A DNA stretch of 64,000 nucleotides from an uncultured Marinifilum sp. (GCF_963677195.1 NZ_OY781918.1:1786923-1850922), one strand, 5' to 3'. Positions 25,979 through 34,571 are shown, counted from the stretch's first letter. Notes: generated by a model from the letters alone, not told the origin. Numbers and translations are program-made.

Positions 25979-27754
25979 ATGGCAAAAACTACTCGCTGGC
26001 GCAGATTTTTAATTTGGAGATTGCGTCATATCAACAATCAAAATTTCATGCTTATTTTAAGTGTGTTTGTTGGTATTGCTGCGGGAATAACTGCATTAAT
26101 TTTAAAAACAGCTGTTTATCACGGGCGTGAATTTTTATTGGATGGTATAGAATGGACGTATCAGAACTATTTGTTTTTTCTGTATCCAATGATTGGTTTA
26201 GGGTTGACCCTTATTTTTAAAAAATATATTATTCGTGACTTCGTAAAGCACAATATCACTTCCCTGCTTCAGGCAATCTCTAAGCGAAATAGCATTGTTA
26301 AATTTCATAAAACCTACTCATCGGTTATTGGATCTATTATAACTGCCGGATTTGGCGGAAGTATTGGTCTGGAGTCACCTATTATATCGTCGGGAGCTGC
26401 TATTGGGTCTAATATGGCGCGTAATTTTAATCTTAATTACAAAGAAATTACGGTGATGCTGGCTTGTGGTGCTTCGGGTGCCATTGCGGCAATTTTTAAT
26501 ACGCCAATTGCGGCCATTGTTTTTGCTTTAGAGGTTTTACTAATCGATTTATCAAGATTTTCATTAATTCCATTACTAATGGCATCGGTGAGTGGGGCAA
26601 TTACTACTAAATTATTTTTAGATGAGAATATATTAATAGAGTTTGCCATTACTTCTCCTTTTGTAGTATCTGATATTCCTTTTTTTATATTATTGGGAAT
26701 TCTATCTGGTTTAACCTCAGTTTATTTTACACGTATGTTTTTGTGGATTGAGAATAAATTTGAGCAAATTAAATTACTTAAAAACAAAATGTTGATTGGG
26801 GGTTTAATTTTAGGGATTTTGATCTTTTACTTTCCAGCCTTATACGGTGAGGGGTATAATATGGTAAAAGCCTTAATTGGCGGTCGTTTAAACGAGGTTT
26901 TTCATTCAAGTTTATTCGAGAATTATACTGATGTCTGGTTTATGGTAATTATTTTTATTGGAGCTATGGTGTTCTTAAAAGTAATAGCCACATCTATAAC
27001 ATTGGGAGCCGGAGGAGTAGGGGGAATATTTGCACCCTCGGTTTTTACCGGGGCCATGCTTGGTTTTGTGTTCGTTTATACGTTTAATTATTTTGAGTTA
27101 GGAGATCCTCTCGATGCCAATAACTACACTTTGGTTGGAATGGCAAGTGTATTAGGTGGAGTGTTACAGGCGCCCTTAACTGGTATTTTTCTGATTGCTG
27201 AGATAACCAGCGGGTATGAATTAATTGTACCGCTAATGTTATCGACCACAATCTCATACATTACGGTTAAAAGTATTCAGGGCGAATCGATAATAACAAT
27301 TCAGCTGGCAAAAAAAGGGGAGTTAATTACGCACAATAAAGATAGAGCGGTGCTTACTTTTATGCAGTTATCGCAAGTTATTGAGAAAGATCTAAAGAGT
27401 ATTGATGAAAATGCGAACCTGGAAGATTTAGTAAAAGTTATCTCTAAATCGAAACGAAATATTTACCCGGTTTTAACAAAGGAAAATTATTTGGTTGGCG
27501 TGGTTTTATTAGACGATGTGCGCGAAATCATGTTTAACACCGAAATGTATTCAACGCCTATTAGTAATTTAATGATAATGCCTCCGGCATCGATATCTTA
27601 TAAGGATACCATGGAAATAGTACTTAAAAAATTTACAGAAACCGGAGCCTGGAATTTACCTGTAATCAGCAAAGGAAAGTATGTGGGTTTTGTTTCTAAA
27701 TCGAAACTTTTTACTGCATATCGTCAGTATTTGGTTAAGATTACGGCAGATTAA
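25979..27754 (+). CDS. CLC-family chloride channel/transporter with CBS pair (paralog 3 of 3)
   Basis: 591 residues from the ATG at 25979 (MAKTTRWRRFLIWRLRH). An upstream in-frame TTG at 25901 would add 26 residues that have no counterpart in the paralogs, so I reject it; with this start the gating Glu again falls at residue 132. The first ion-binding loop has degenerated to KHNITSLLQAISK. Then come GFGGSIGLESPII, AAIVFALEV, and GAGGVGGIFAPSVFTG. A CBS pair follows (ETGAWNLPVISKGKYVGFVSKSKL in the second). It is the most divergent of the three by eye. It ends the plus-strand CLC cluster ahead of a bidirectional terminator. Confidence 0.92.
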   Translation: MAKTTRWRRFLIWRLRHINNQNFMLILSVFVGIAAGITALILKTAVYHGREFLLDGIEWTYQNYLFFLYPMIGLGLTLIFKKYIIRDFVKHNITSLLQAISKRNSIVKFHKTYSSVIGSIITAGFGGSIGLESPIISSGAAIGSNMARNFNLNYKEITVMLACGASGAIAAIFNTPIAAIVFALEVLLIDLSRFSLIPLLMASVSGAITTKLFLDENILIEFAITSPFVVSDIPFFILLGILSGLTSVYFTRMFLWIENKFEQIKLLKNKMLIGGLILGILIFYFPALYGEGYNMVKALIGGRLNEVFHSSLFENYTDVWFMVIIFIGAMVFLKVIATSITLGAGGVGGIFAPSVFTGAMLGFVFVYTFNYFELGDPLDANNYTLVGMASVLGGVLQAPLTGIFLIAEITSGYELIVPLMLSTTISYITVKSIQGESIITIQLAKKGELITHNKDRAVLTFMQLSQVIEKDLKSIDENANLEDLVKVISKSKRNIYPVLTKENYLVGVVLLDDVREIMFNTEMYSTPISNLMIMPPASISYKDTMEIVLKKFTETGAWNLPVISKGKYVGFVSKSKLFTAYRQYLVKITAD

Positions 27755-27830
27755 TTTTACGAATCATTAAGAAAAATAAGATTGATTTAATTGTAGAGAT
27801 TATCTTTCTTAGAGTAAGTATTTCGAAGCA

Positions 27831-27865
27831 TAAAAAAGCCTGACTAGTTAAACTGTCAGGCTGTT
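27831..27865. terminator. Bidirectional terminator between CLC3 and Phe-rich protein gene
   Basis: AGCCTGAC and GTCAGGCT pair with a 10-nt loop. On the minus strand the stem is followed by TTTTTT; on the plus strand by GTTT only, so it suits the minus-strand gene best. Confidence 0.7.
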
Positions 27866-27902
27866 TATGAATGATATTTAAAAAATTGAATCGAACTCCG
27901 TA

Positions 27903-28499
27903 CTATATGTCTACAGTATTGCTTTTCTTTTCGTTGTGTTTGCGGTATATTGAATCTCTTTGTTGATAATATTCTTGTCTTTGTTTAAGAAAATCATGTC
28001 GGAGGGAATCCAGTTCTTTTTGCATTTTACTATTGTGCTGATATCTTAAGTTTTTTCGCGACTCTAACATTTCTTCCAACTCTTTAAAAAAATCATTTTT
28101 GCTGGAGTCTTTCGAGAAAAAATCTCTCCTGAAAAATTGTGGATCGAAAAAGTCTTTCCCAAAAAAATCATCAGAGAAAAATGGATGTCGGAATACCTTA
28201 TTGTCAGAGCTGTCTTTTTGAAAGAATTGTTCCATTTGTTCCTGCATTTTCTTTCTCATTTTGTACATGTCTGAGAAATTGTAGAGAATTGAGTCTGGCA
28301 GAAATTGATGTGTACTGTCCGAAGACCATGAATAAACGTAGGTAGAATCGTAGCGAATTAAATTTCCATCTTTGTCGTATTCTCTTTTTACATCGATGTT
28401 TTTGTTGGGCAGGTTTTCTTTTTTTGTAGTTTGACTGAATACTGAAGCAGAAGTCAGTAAAATACAGAAGGATAGTACAAATTTATTTAGATGTTTCAT
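27903..28499 (-). CDS. Secreted Phe/Asp/Lys-rich protein of unknown function
   Basis: From the ATG at 28499 the protein has 198 residues and a standard signal peptide (MKHLNKFVLSFCILLTSASVFSQ). The upstream in-frame ATG at 28544 would bury the signal peptide behind 15 residues, so I do not use it. The mature part has no domain I recognise. A KREYDKDGNLIRYDSTYVYSW strand-like region is followed by an unusual stretch with repeated FF pairs (FFQKDS, HPFFSDDFFGKDFF, PQFFRRDFF, NDFF). A charged coiled-coil-like C-terminus rich in Gln, Arg, Lys and Glu ends it. Function is unknown; location is periplasmic or surface. The neighbouring minus-strand genes encode two small membrane proteins. Confidence 0.8.
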   Translation of the reverse strand: MKHLNKFVLSFCILLTSASVFSQTTKKENLPNKNIDVKREYDKDGNLIRYDSTYVYSWSSDSTHQFLPDSILYNFSDMYKMRKKMQEQMEQFFQKDSSDNKVFRHPFFSDDFFGKDFFDPQFFRRDFFSKDSSKNDFFKELEEMLESRKNLRYQHNSKMQKELDSLRHDFLKQRQEYYQQRDSIYRKHNEKKSNTVDI

Positions 28500-28582
28500 A
28501 ATAAATAAGTTTAATGTTTTTTGCATCATAAATTTACAAAACATCTTGTTTTATCAGCGTTAAAATATTTTAAAAAGTATTA

Positions 28583-28614
28583 AAAAAGCTGCTCGTTTGG
28601 GAGCAGCTTTAAAA
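28583..28614. terminator. Terminator of the paired small membrane protein genes
   Basis: AAAGCTGCTC and GAGCAGCTTT form a perfect 10-bp stem with a 6-nt loop. On the minus strand it continues with T residues. It lies about 20 bp beyond the minus-strand stop. Confidence 0.8.
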
Positions 28615-28633
28615 TGTATTTTCGGAAAATAAA

Positions 28634-29137
28634 TTATTCCATGTGTTTTAAATTCATGGCATATAATATCACAAATATAATAGTCATAATACCATACATT
28701 ATTGCTGTTGTCATAGCTGCTTTAAAATCGATTAAAACAAGAGGTACAAGACACCAGAAAAAATTTGCGAAGGTATAAAGGTAGAATCCATTCTTTTTTA
28801 GTTTGAACATTAAAAACACACCTAAAAGACTAAGAAGTGCAAAAAGTGCATTTACTCCTGTAATTTGTCCTAAATTTTGAGATGTTTTTTCTAGAGCTAT
28901 AAGTCCATTTTCAACGCTATTATAGGCAAAACCAGAGTCAATACCTGCATCAGATAGATTTTCCATAGCTTCTTCCAACTTTTCCATTTGTGCAGGATAG
29001 CTCGATTCGAAAGTGAAATATTGAACAATAGTGCTTCCTAAAAGAAGCCCACTACCAATAAAAGACAGAATACACAGTACGGTTAAAAAAGTTGGTCTTT
29101 TTTTAGGCAATTCTACAGTAGTTACATTTTCTTCCAT
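28634..29137 (-). CDS. Small four-helix membrane protein (paralog of next gene)
   Basis: 167 residues. A short polar N-terminus (MEENVTTVELPKKRP) is followed by a first helix with TVLCILSFIGSGLLLGS. Then come an extracytoplasmic helical loop of about 60 acidic residues, a helix pair around LSLLGVFLMFKLKKNGFYLYTF, and a last helix ending ILYAMNLKHM. The gene immediately upstream encodes a protein with the same plan. I recognise this as a recurring Bacteroidetes hypothetical membrane protein type but cannot name a family or role. About 35 bp separate the two genes, so they are probably co-transcribed. Confidence 0.8.
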   Translation of the reverse strand: MEENVTTVELPKKRPTFLTVLCILSFIGSGLLLGSTIVQYFTFESSYPAQMEKLEEAMENLSDAGIDSGFAYNSVENGLIALEKTSQNLGQITGVNALFALLSLLGVFLMFKLKKNGFYLYTFANFFWCLVPLVLIDFKAAMTTAIMYGIMTIIFVILYAMNLKHME

Positions 29138-29172
29138 AATTAAATAGTTTTATAGGGTAAGTAATAAGTTTA

Positions 29173-29658
29173 TTAATTCATTTTTTTAAGATTGATAGCA
29201 TAAAGGGCAATGAACAGGATTGTAAACACACTCGAGAATAAAATTCCAATATTAACAATAAAATTAAAACCAAGAAATATTACCGGAGCAAATAAAAGCA
29301 TTGCCTGAGCAATAGTATAAATGTAAAATCCTGATTTTTTTAACTGAAACATTAGAATTGCACCTGTTAAACTTGCTGCATAAAGTACAAATTGAATTAA
29401 TGAGATTTCAAATAAGTGTTCAATTGCTTTTTGTCCTATTTCTAAAGCTTGTTCAACAAATTCTCTCAAAAAAGGTTCTTCGGGCAGGTTTTCTCTGGCC
29501 ATTTCAAAGAATTCAGTATTCATAAAATTTTTAATGGGCGATATAATCATTCCCATTATTTTATTTAAAACACCAAATCCACTTCCTATAAATGTAAGAA
29601 TACACAATACGCTTAGTAATCCTGGTCTTTGTTTTGGGTTTGTTTCAACAATTTCCAT
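29173..29658 (-). CDS. Small four-helix membrane protein (paralog of preceding gene)
   Basis: 161 residues. It shares with its neighbour the RPGLLSVLCILTFIGSG start of helix 1, the ILMFQLKKSGFYIYTIAQA hinge of helices 2-3 and the LFIALYAINLKKMN end. The loop after helix 1 differs in sequence but is again about 60 residues and acidic. The pair therefore looks like a tandem duplication that has diverged. It has a good minus-strand promoter directly upstream. No function can be assigned. Confidence 0.8.
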   Translation of the reverse strand: MEIVETNPKQRPGLLSVLCILTFIGSGFGVLNKIMGMIISPIKNFMNTEFFEMARENLPEEPFLREFVEQALEIGQKAIEHLFEISLIQFVLYAASLTGAILMFQLKKSGFYIYTIAQAMLLFAPVIFLGFNFIVNIGILFSSVFTILFIALYAINLKKMN

Positions 29659-29689
29659 TGGTATAAGTTTAAGATTCAGGGTAAAATCA

Positions 29690-29718
29690 CAAAGATAAAT
29701 TTACAATAAACAAAACAA
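29690..29718 (-). promoter_or_regulatory. Promoter of the paired membrane protein genes
   Basis: On the minus strand: -33 TTG (29718-29716), an 18-bp spacer and a perfect -7 TATCTTTG (29697-29690). The start codon is 32 nt downstream. Confidence 0.6.
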
Positions 29719-30075
29719 GTATGAAAATGATATAAGCCTAATTAGATTTTCGACTAATATCTCGGGTTAAGAATAGTTTTTTACCTGATAATCTAAATAA
29801 GAATAGAAATGCTTTTAGTAAATTTGACTGACAAAAAAATAGATGCTTTATAAATATTTGTTTAGTGGTGAATTAAGCTGAAAATAATTTTTTTAATATC
29901 CCGATTTGTCTAATTTTGATGCTGCACTTTAGGAATAGAATAATAGATAAAATATTGCGGTGCATCATCTTTTCAAGGGGGAACAAAATTCAGTAAACAT
30001 GGGATTTTTTCCCTTTAAAAACACTAACAAATCATTAAATCATCTCGAGTAAAATCGGGGAAAAGACAAACAACA
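29719..30075. other. Intergenic region upstream of glyA
   Basis: AT-rich, no ORF. A perfect -7 TAATTTTG occurs at 29911-29918 with only TTTT near the -33 position, giving a leader of about 150 nt for glyA. A small GGGA/TCCC hairpin lies at 30002-30014. I see no tetrahydrofolate or glycine riboswitch-like structure. Confidence 0.45.
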
Positions 30076-31356
30076 ATGGAAAGAGACATCCAAATTTTCG
30101 ACCTTATTGACCAGGAATACCTACGTCAAAAAAATGGTATTGAGTTAATTGCATCAGAAAACTTCGTAAGTCAGCAAGTTATGGACGCAATGGGATCATG
30201 CCTAACCAATAAATATGCCGAGGGTTATCCTGGTAAACGTTACTATGGCGGTTGCCAAATTGTTGATCAAACCGAGCAGTTGGCCATCGATAGAGCTTGT
30301 GAGTTATTCGGAGCAGAATATGCAAATGTTCAGCCTCACTCGGGAGCTCAGGCAAATGCAGCAGTGTTTTATGCTTGCATGAAGCCAGGGGATACTTTTT
30401 TAGGACTTGATTTATCTCATGGAGGACACTTGTCGCATGGGTCTCCTGTAAATTTATCAGGTAATTTTTACAATCCAATTGCTTATCACGTAAAGGAAGA
30501 AACAGGAACAGTTGATTACGATGAATTGGAACAATTGGCAATTGAGCATAAACCAAAAATGATTGTGGCAGGAGCTTCGGCTTATTCTCGCGATTGGGAT
30601 TTTCCACGTTTGCGTGAGATTGCTGATAAAGTAGGATGTTTGCTTATGGCAGATATTGCTCACCCAGCAGGATTAATTGCAAAAGGTTTATTGAGTAATC
30701 CGGTTCCTCATTGTCATATTGTTACTACAACAACTCATAAAACACTTCGTGGACCACGTGGTGGTTTGATTATTATGGGTAAAGATTTCGAGAATCCATG
30801 GGGACAAACGACTCCTAAAGGAGCCATTAAAATGATGTCTCAGGTTTTGAATTTTGCAGTATTCCCAGGACAGCAAGGTGGACCTCTAGAGCATGTTATT
30901 GCTGCTAAAGCAGTTGCTTTTGGTGAGGCTTTAACCGATTCTTATAAAGAGTATGCTATTCAAATGCAGAAAAATGCAAAAGTAATGGCTGAAGAGTTTG
31001 TACGTTTAGGATATAAGGTTGTATCTGGTGGTACCGATAATCACTCAATGCTTATTGATCTGCGTTCTAAATTTCCTGATATTACTGGAAAAAAAGTAGA
31101 GAATGTATTGGTAAAGGCTGATATTACTATTAATAAAAATATGGTACCATTCGATTCCCGTACTCCTTTCTCAACTTCGGGTTTACGTGTTGGTACTCCA
31201 GCTATCACTACACGTGGATTAAAAGAAGAAGATATGCCGGTAATTGTTCAATTAATTGATGAGGTTATCTCAAATATCGAAAATGAAGAAGTAATTGCTT
31301 CAGTGCGTACTCGAGTAAACGAAATGATGTGTGAGCGTCCAATGTTTGCCTGGTAG
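30076..31356 (+). CDS. glyA: Serine hydroxymethyltransferase
   Basis: PLP enzyme interconverting serine and glycine with tetrahydrofolate; main source of one-carbon units. The 426-residue length is normal. Motifs include [40 protein letters not shown], the [11 protein letters not shown] strand, and the Schiff-base lysine in [15 protein letters not shown] (near residue 224). The Asp/His pair above PLP is present in DIAH. The start follows an ACAACA leader with no Shine-Dalgarno. It is monocistronic, ending with a clear terminator. The coding sequence looks codon-optimised relative to neighbours (more GGT/CGT codons), consistent with high expression. Confidence 0.98.
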   Translation: MERDIQIFDLIDQEYLRQKNGIELIASENFVSQQVMDAMGSCLTNKYAEGYPGKRYYGGCQIVDQTEQLAIDRACELFGAEYANVQPHSGAQANAAVFYACMKPGDTFLGLDLSHGGHLSHGSPVNLSGNFYNPIAYHVKEETGTVDYDELEQLAIEHKPKMIVAGASAYSRDWDFPRLREIADKVGCLLMADIAHPAGLIAKGLLSNPVPHCHIVTTTTHKTLRGPRGGLIIMGKDFENPWGQTTPKGAIKMMSQVLNFAVFPGQQGGPLEHVIAAKAVAFGEALTDSYKEYAIQMQKNAKVMAEEFVRLGYKVVSGGTDNHSMLIDLRSKFPDITGKKVENVLVKADITINKNMVPFDSRTPFSTSGLRVGTPAITTRGLKEEDMPVIVQLIDEVISNIENEEVIASVRTRVNEMMCERPMFAW

Positions 31357-31378
31357 GTAAGACATATAACATAATTTT

Positions 31379-31412
31379 AAGAGGCTGTCTTTTTAGATAG
31401 CCTCTTTGTTTT
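31379..31412 (+). terminator. Rho-independent terminator of glyA
   Basis: AAGAGGCTGTCT and AGATAGCCTCTT pair with a TTTT loop and one wobble, followed by TGTTTT. Confidence 0.8.
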
Positions 31413-31420
31413 GTAACATA

Positions 31421-31449
31421 TTGAGATACGATTTTTATCTGTAGTTTAG
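31421..31449 (+). promoter_or_regulatory. Candidate promoter of TauE/SafE gene
   Basis: TTG (31421-31423), an 18-bp spacer and TAGTTTAG (31442-31449), the same TAnTTTAG form seen before the MFS genes. The start codon is 20 bp further. Confidence 0.5.
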
Positions 31450-31468
31450 GATCATAAAATTTTGGACT

Positions 31469-32239
31469 ATGGAATGGTATTATTATTTATTGGTTGTTTT
31501 GGTAGGTGTTTTTGCCGGTTTTTTGAATACTTTAGCAGGTAGCGGATCTGTTATTAGTTTAGCAATGTTAATGTTTATGGGCTTGCCTGCTAACGTGGCT
31601 AATGGAACCAATAGAATTGCTATTTTATTACAAAATATTGTTGGTGTTTCTAGTTTTAAGAAACAAAAAGTATTCTCTTTTAAAGAGGGAATATGGCTGG
31701 CATTGCCAGCAATTATAGGCTCGGTTGTAGGTGCGAGTTTGGCGGTAGAAATTAACGAAGAAATTATGGAGAAAACCATTGGAGGTTTATTGGTTTTTCT
31801 CTTTTTTATTGTGCTGTATAAACCCGATGCCTGGATAAAAGGTCAGGCAGGTTTGGTGCGTTCAAAACCTAGTATATTACAAGTTGTAATTTTCTTTTTT
31901 ATTGGAATATATGGTGGCTTTATACAAGCAGGAGTTGGCTTCTTTCTTTTGTCGGGATTGGTTTTGGGTGCTGGTTTCGATTTGGTTAAAGCGAATGCTA
32001 TTAAGGTATTTGTGATTTTATTATATACCCCATTTGCTTTAGGTGTTTTTATTATGAACGGACAAATTGACTATAAAATTGGATTTATTTTGGCCGCTGG
32101 TAATATGATTGGAGCCTATATTGCTGCAAATTTTGCAGTGAGTTGGGGTGCTAAATTTGTACGTTATATTTTGCTTGGTGTAATTGTTTTCGCATCGCTT
32201 AAGTTTATTGGAGTGTACGAAATGATTGGATTGATTTAG
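31469..32239 (+). CDS. TauE/SafE (TSUP) family membrane transporter
   Basis: 256 residues, seven to eight membrane helices in two repeated halves. The family signature is present twice: GVFAGFLNTLAGSGSVISL with PANVANGTNRIAIL in the first half, and GGFIQAGVGFFLL with VKANAIKVFVILLYTP in the second. TSUP proteins export or import sulfur-containing organic anions (sulfite, sulfoacetate, taurine-related) or other small anions; the substrate here is unknown. No sulfur-metabolism gene lies next to it. It is transcribed after glyA but separated by a terminator and its own promoter-like sequence. Confidence 0.9.
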   Translation: MEWYYYLLVVLVGVFAGFLNTLAGSGSVISLAMLMFMGLPANVANGTNRIAILLQNIVGVSSFKKQKVFSFKEGIWLALPAIIGSVVGASLAVEINEEIMEKTIGGLLVFLFFIVLYKPDAWIKGQAGLVRSKPSILQVVIFFFIGIYGGFIQAGVGFFLLSGLVLGAGFDLVKANAIKVFVILLYTPFALGVFIMNGQIDYKIGFILAAGNMIGAYIAANFAVSWGAKFVRYILLGVIVFASLKFIGVYEMIGLI

Positions 32240-32243
32240 AAGC

Positions 32244-32334
32244 AGGTAATGAGTATTAAGAACAAAGAGTTAAGAATCAAGTATTAAATACAAAATATCA
32301 AGTACAAAATATTAAGGAGCAAGTGTAAAAAACA
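32244..32334. repeat. Degenerate heptanucleotide tandem array
   Basis: Between the convergent TauE/SafE and tonB genes the sequence falls into at least 12 consecutive 7-bp units related to AAGTATC (for example AAGAATC, AAGTATT, AAATATC, AAGTACA). Phase is kept without a break from 32251 to 32334, with one weaker unit before. Each unit begins AA or GA and carries T/A or A/C changes at the remaining positions. It is non-coding and has no hairpin potential. Confidence 0.75.
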
Positions 32335-32396
32335 ATTATTATCGAAAATGAGAGAAGAAATTTTCTTGTATTTGTGAACTCTAAAAACTGCTAATT

Positions 32397-33341
32397 TCAA
32401 TTCAACTGAAAATGATAGGTGATGCTTCCTTTTTGGTAGGCTGGAGCACTGCCATCAGAATTAAACTTAGCTTTTAAGGCGGCTTTTTTGGCTGCTTCGA
32501 ATAAACTAGAGTTGCTGGTTGTAGAACCTGGCATTCCCGGACGTGCATTTACTACTTTTCCATTTTTATCTACAGTAATTTCAACAACTACTTTTCCCCC
32601 TTCTTGTAAGTTATAATTAGGCTTTGGAATAGATAATGAGTTTCGTCCTTGTAAGTCGTAAGAAATACCTTTATTGCCCAAACCTGTTCCACTGTAATTG
32701 TCGGAATTTGGAGATCCTGTGGGTGCTCCCTGATTGCCAGAGGAGTTTGTTACACCTTGAGAACTGTTCGATGAAGTTCCTTGGCCGAAAACATTTTTTG
32801 CTTTGTTATTTATGGCATCTATTTTAGCCTGACGTTCAGCTTCTGCTTTGCGTTTTTTTTCAATTTCGGCTAGTCTTTGTCTTTCGGCTTCAGCTTCTCT
32901 TTGTTTTTTTAGTTCTTCCTGTTGTTTTTTTTCTCTTTCGATTTTGGCTAAGCGATCTTTTTCTGCTTTATTTTTTCGGGCTTTTTCTTCGGCAGCCTTT
33001 TTTTTTGCAATTTCTTTGGCCGAAGGAAGTTCCGGAGCATCTTCGGTATCTTGAGTTAAGACTTTCTCTTGAACTTCGCTTGCTGCAGGTTCTGTTTTTG
33101 CAGGTGTTGGCTCAGGAATAGATGTTGGGGGTGCAGAAGCAATTTTTTTCTGAGCTTTTGAAGGAGCAGGATCTTGTCTTCCAGTTCCCTGGTTCGAATT
33201 CCCAAAATTTACAAGAATACCTTGTTCTTCGGGTAAAGGAAGAGGTGTATGAAATCCAAGAATATACAAAAGCGCAATTAATCCTATATGGAAAAAAAGT
33301 GTTCCTGCAAGTCCAATTCTCTTGTTTTTGGAATCTGCCAT
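32397..33341 (-). CDS. tonB: TonB-family energy transducer with TolA-like charged linker
   Basis: 314 residues. A single N-terminal membrane anchor (IGLAGTLFFHIGLIALLYILG, residues about 8-28) is followed by a Pro-rich part and then a long Ala/Glu/Lys/Arg helical linker (about residues 105-180: KKKAAEEKARKNK, EAERQRLAEIEKK) as in TolA. A Ser/Gly/Asn-rich hinge follows. The C-terminal domain has GGKVVVEITVDKNGKVVNARPG and a FNSDGSAPAYQKGSITYHFQL end, typical of TonB_C. It spans the periplasm and couples ExbB/ExbD proton flow to the outer membrane. The exbD gene ends 1 bp upstream. The TolA-like linker means a Tol-type role is also possible; no receptor gene is adjacent. Confidence 0.9.
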   Translation of the reverse strand: MADSKNKRIGLAGTLFFHIGLIALLYILGFHTPLPLPEEQGILVNFGNSNQGTGRQDPAPSKAQKKIASAPPTSIPEPTPAKTEPAASEVQEKVLTQDTEDAPELPSAKEIAKKKAAEEKARKNKAEKDRLAKIEREKKQQEELKKQREAEAERQRLAEIEKKRKAEAERQAKIDAINNKAKNVFGQGTSSNSSQGVTNSSGNQGAPTGSPNSDNYSGTGLGNKGISYDLQGRNSLSIPKPNYNLQEGGKVVVEITVDKNGKVVNARPGMPGSTTSNSSLFEAAKKAALKAKFNSDGSAPAYQKGSITYHFQLN

Positions 33342-33342
33342 A

Positions 33343-33735
33343 TTACTTAGCTCTTGTTGCTAAAATTAGTTTGTATTTATTGTCTTTTGCAATGTTCATT
33401 ACCTTAACAACCTGTTCCATAGGAACCGATTTATCGACATGAAGAGAAATTGTTGGATCTTCTTCTCGGGCTAATTTTCGTTGCAATTTATTTTCGAGCT
33501 GAGAAAAAGGAACCGGAGTAGTTTCCAAAAAGAAATTAAAATTTTTATCGATAGAAACCGTTGTTATAGGTTTTGCAGCAGTTTGGTTACTGCTTTTAGG
33601 CAATAAAAGTTTTAGGGCGTTGGGACTAATTAATGTGGATGTTACCATGAAAAATATCAGTAACAAAAACACAATATCGGTCATCGACGACATACTGAAA
33701 CTTGCATTTACCTTATTTCTGGTTTTTAATGCCAT
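33343..33735 (-). CDS. exbD: ExbD/TolR biopolymer transport protein
   Basis: 130 residues, one N-terminal membrane helix (SMTDIVFLLLIFFMVTSTLI) containing the essential Asp of the proton path (MSSMTDIVFLLLIFF), then a periplasmic domain ending MEQVVKVMNIAKDNKYKLILATRA. The length is typical. It forms the motor complex with ExbB, encoded 4 bp upstream, and contacts TonB, encoded 1 bp downstream. A single exbD copy is present, whereas many Bacteroidetes tonB clusters carry two. Confidence 0.95.
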   Translation of the reverse strand: MALKTRNKVNASFSMSSMTDIVFLLLIFFMVTSTLISPNALKLLLPKSSNQTAAKPITTVSIDKNFNFFLETTPVPFSQLENKLQRKLAREEDPTISLHVDKSVPMEQVVKVMNIAKDNKYKLILATRAK

Positions 33736-33739
33736 GGCT

Positions 33740-34450
33740 TTACTTAATTGGTTCGTTTAATAAATCCATAAATTCGGTTGTGGTTGCTTCCATATTAAAA
33801 ACAACTTTTTCTACTTTGGCAACCAGAATATTGTATGCAAAGTAAGCTATAATACCAACAGTAAGTCCGGCAACAGTAGTAACCATTGCAGTATAAATAC
33901 CATTCGAAAGTAAAGCAACATCGATATTATTTCCTGCATTCGACATGTCATAAAAAGCCTGAATCATACCCATAACAGTTCCCAAGAAACCAATCATTGG
34001 GGCAGCACCTGCAACAGTAGCAAGAGTTGGTAGGTTTTTTTCCAGTTTAGAAACTTCCAGATTACCGATATTTTCAATTGCTGCATTTACATCGTTTAAC
34101 GGACGACCAATGCGTTTAATTCCTTTGGATATCATTCTTGAAACGGGAGTGTCTTTTGACTGACACAATGCCAATGCTGAATCTATTTTTCCTTCGTGAA
34201 TGTAATCTTTTATGCGATTCATAAAATTAGAATCCGCTTTAGTTGCTTTTCTGATAGCGAAATATCTTTCTCCAAAAATATAAATTGCGATAATCGAAAG
34301 TGCGAAGATAGGAATCATGATCCATCCTCCTTTAAATGCTAAATCAACAAAATTTAAAGTGATTTGGGTAGCTTCGGCTCCTTGATTTTCAATAGGTAAT
34401 TCATTTTGGGCGATATCTTGTATGCCTGTAATAATCGAAAGGTAGTTCAT
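33740..34450 (-). CDS. exbB: ExbB/TolQ/MotA proton channel protein
   Basis: 236 residues with three membrane helices: one near residues 38-60 (GWIMIPIFALSIIAIYIFG) and a pair in the C-terminal half. The family hallmark LATVAGAAPMIGFLGTVMGMIQAFYDM and the following AMVTTVAGLTVGIIAYFAYN are complete. It forms the pentameric channel of the motor in the inner membrane. First gene of exbB-exbD-tonB; a strong minus-strand terminator directly upstream insulates it from nhaD, so the promoter must sit in the short space next to its start. TAAATTAG at 34469-34462 (minus) is a candidate -7. Confidence 0.95.
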   Translation of the reverse strand: MNYLSIITGIQDIAQNELPIENQGAEATQITLNFVDLAFKGGWIMIPIFALSIIAIYIFGERYFAIRKATKADSNFMNRIKDYIHEGKIDSALALCQSKDTPVSRMISKGIKRIGRPLNDVNAAIENIGNLEVSKLEKNLPTLATVAGAAPMIGFLGTVMGMIQAFYDMSNAGNNIDVALLSNGIYTAMVTTVAGLTVGIIAYFAYNILVAKVEKVVFNMEATTTEFMDLLNEPIK

Positions 34451-34480
34451 GCTTCTGTTTTCTAATTTAATCTAATACAT

Positions 34481-34516
34481 AAAAAAACGAGATATAATAA
34501 AGAATATTATATCTCG
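34481..34516 (-). terminator. Terminator of nhaD
   Basis: CGAGATATAATA and TATTATATCTCG form a perfect 12-bp stem with a 5-nt loop. On the minus strand it is followed by TTTTTTT. It lies about 55 bp after the nhaD stop. Confidence 0.85.
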
Positions 34517-34571
34517 CTAAATTAATATTATTGTTTTTTATTCTCCATACAAAATATGGGAAAATATAATT

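Noticed and set aside
29719..30075. Tetrahydrofolate or glycine riboswitch upstream of glyA
   Set aside because: No conserved core or paired helices of either class were recognised; only a small GGGA/TCCC hairpin is seen.
32244..32334. CRISPR array or minisatellite
   Set aside because: Units are 7 bp, degenerate, without spacers, and no cas genes are near. It is a short tandem repeat array.
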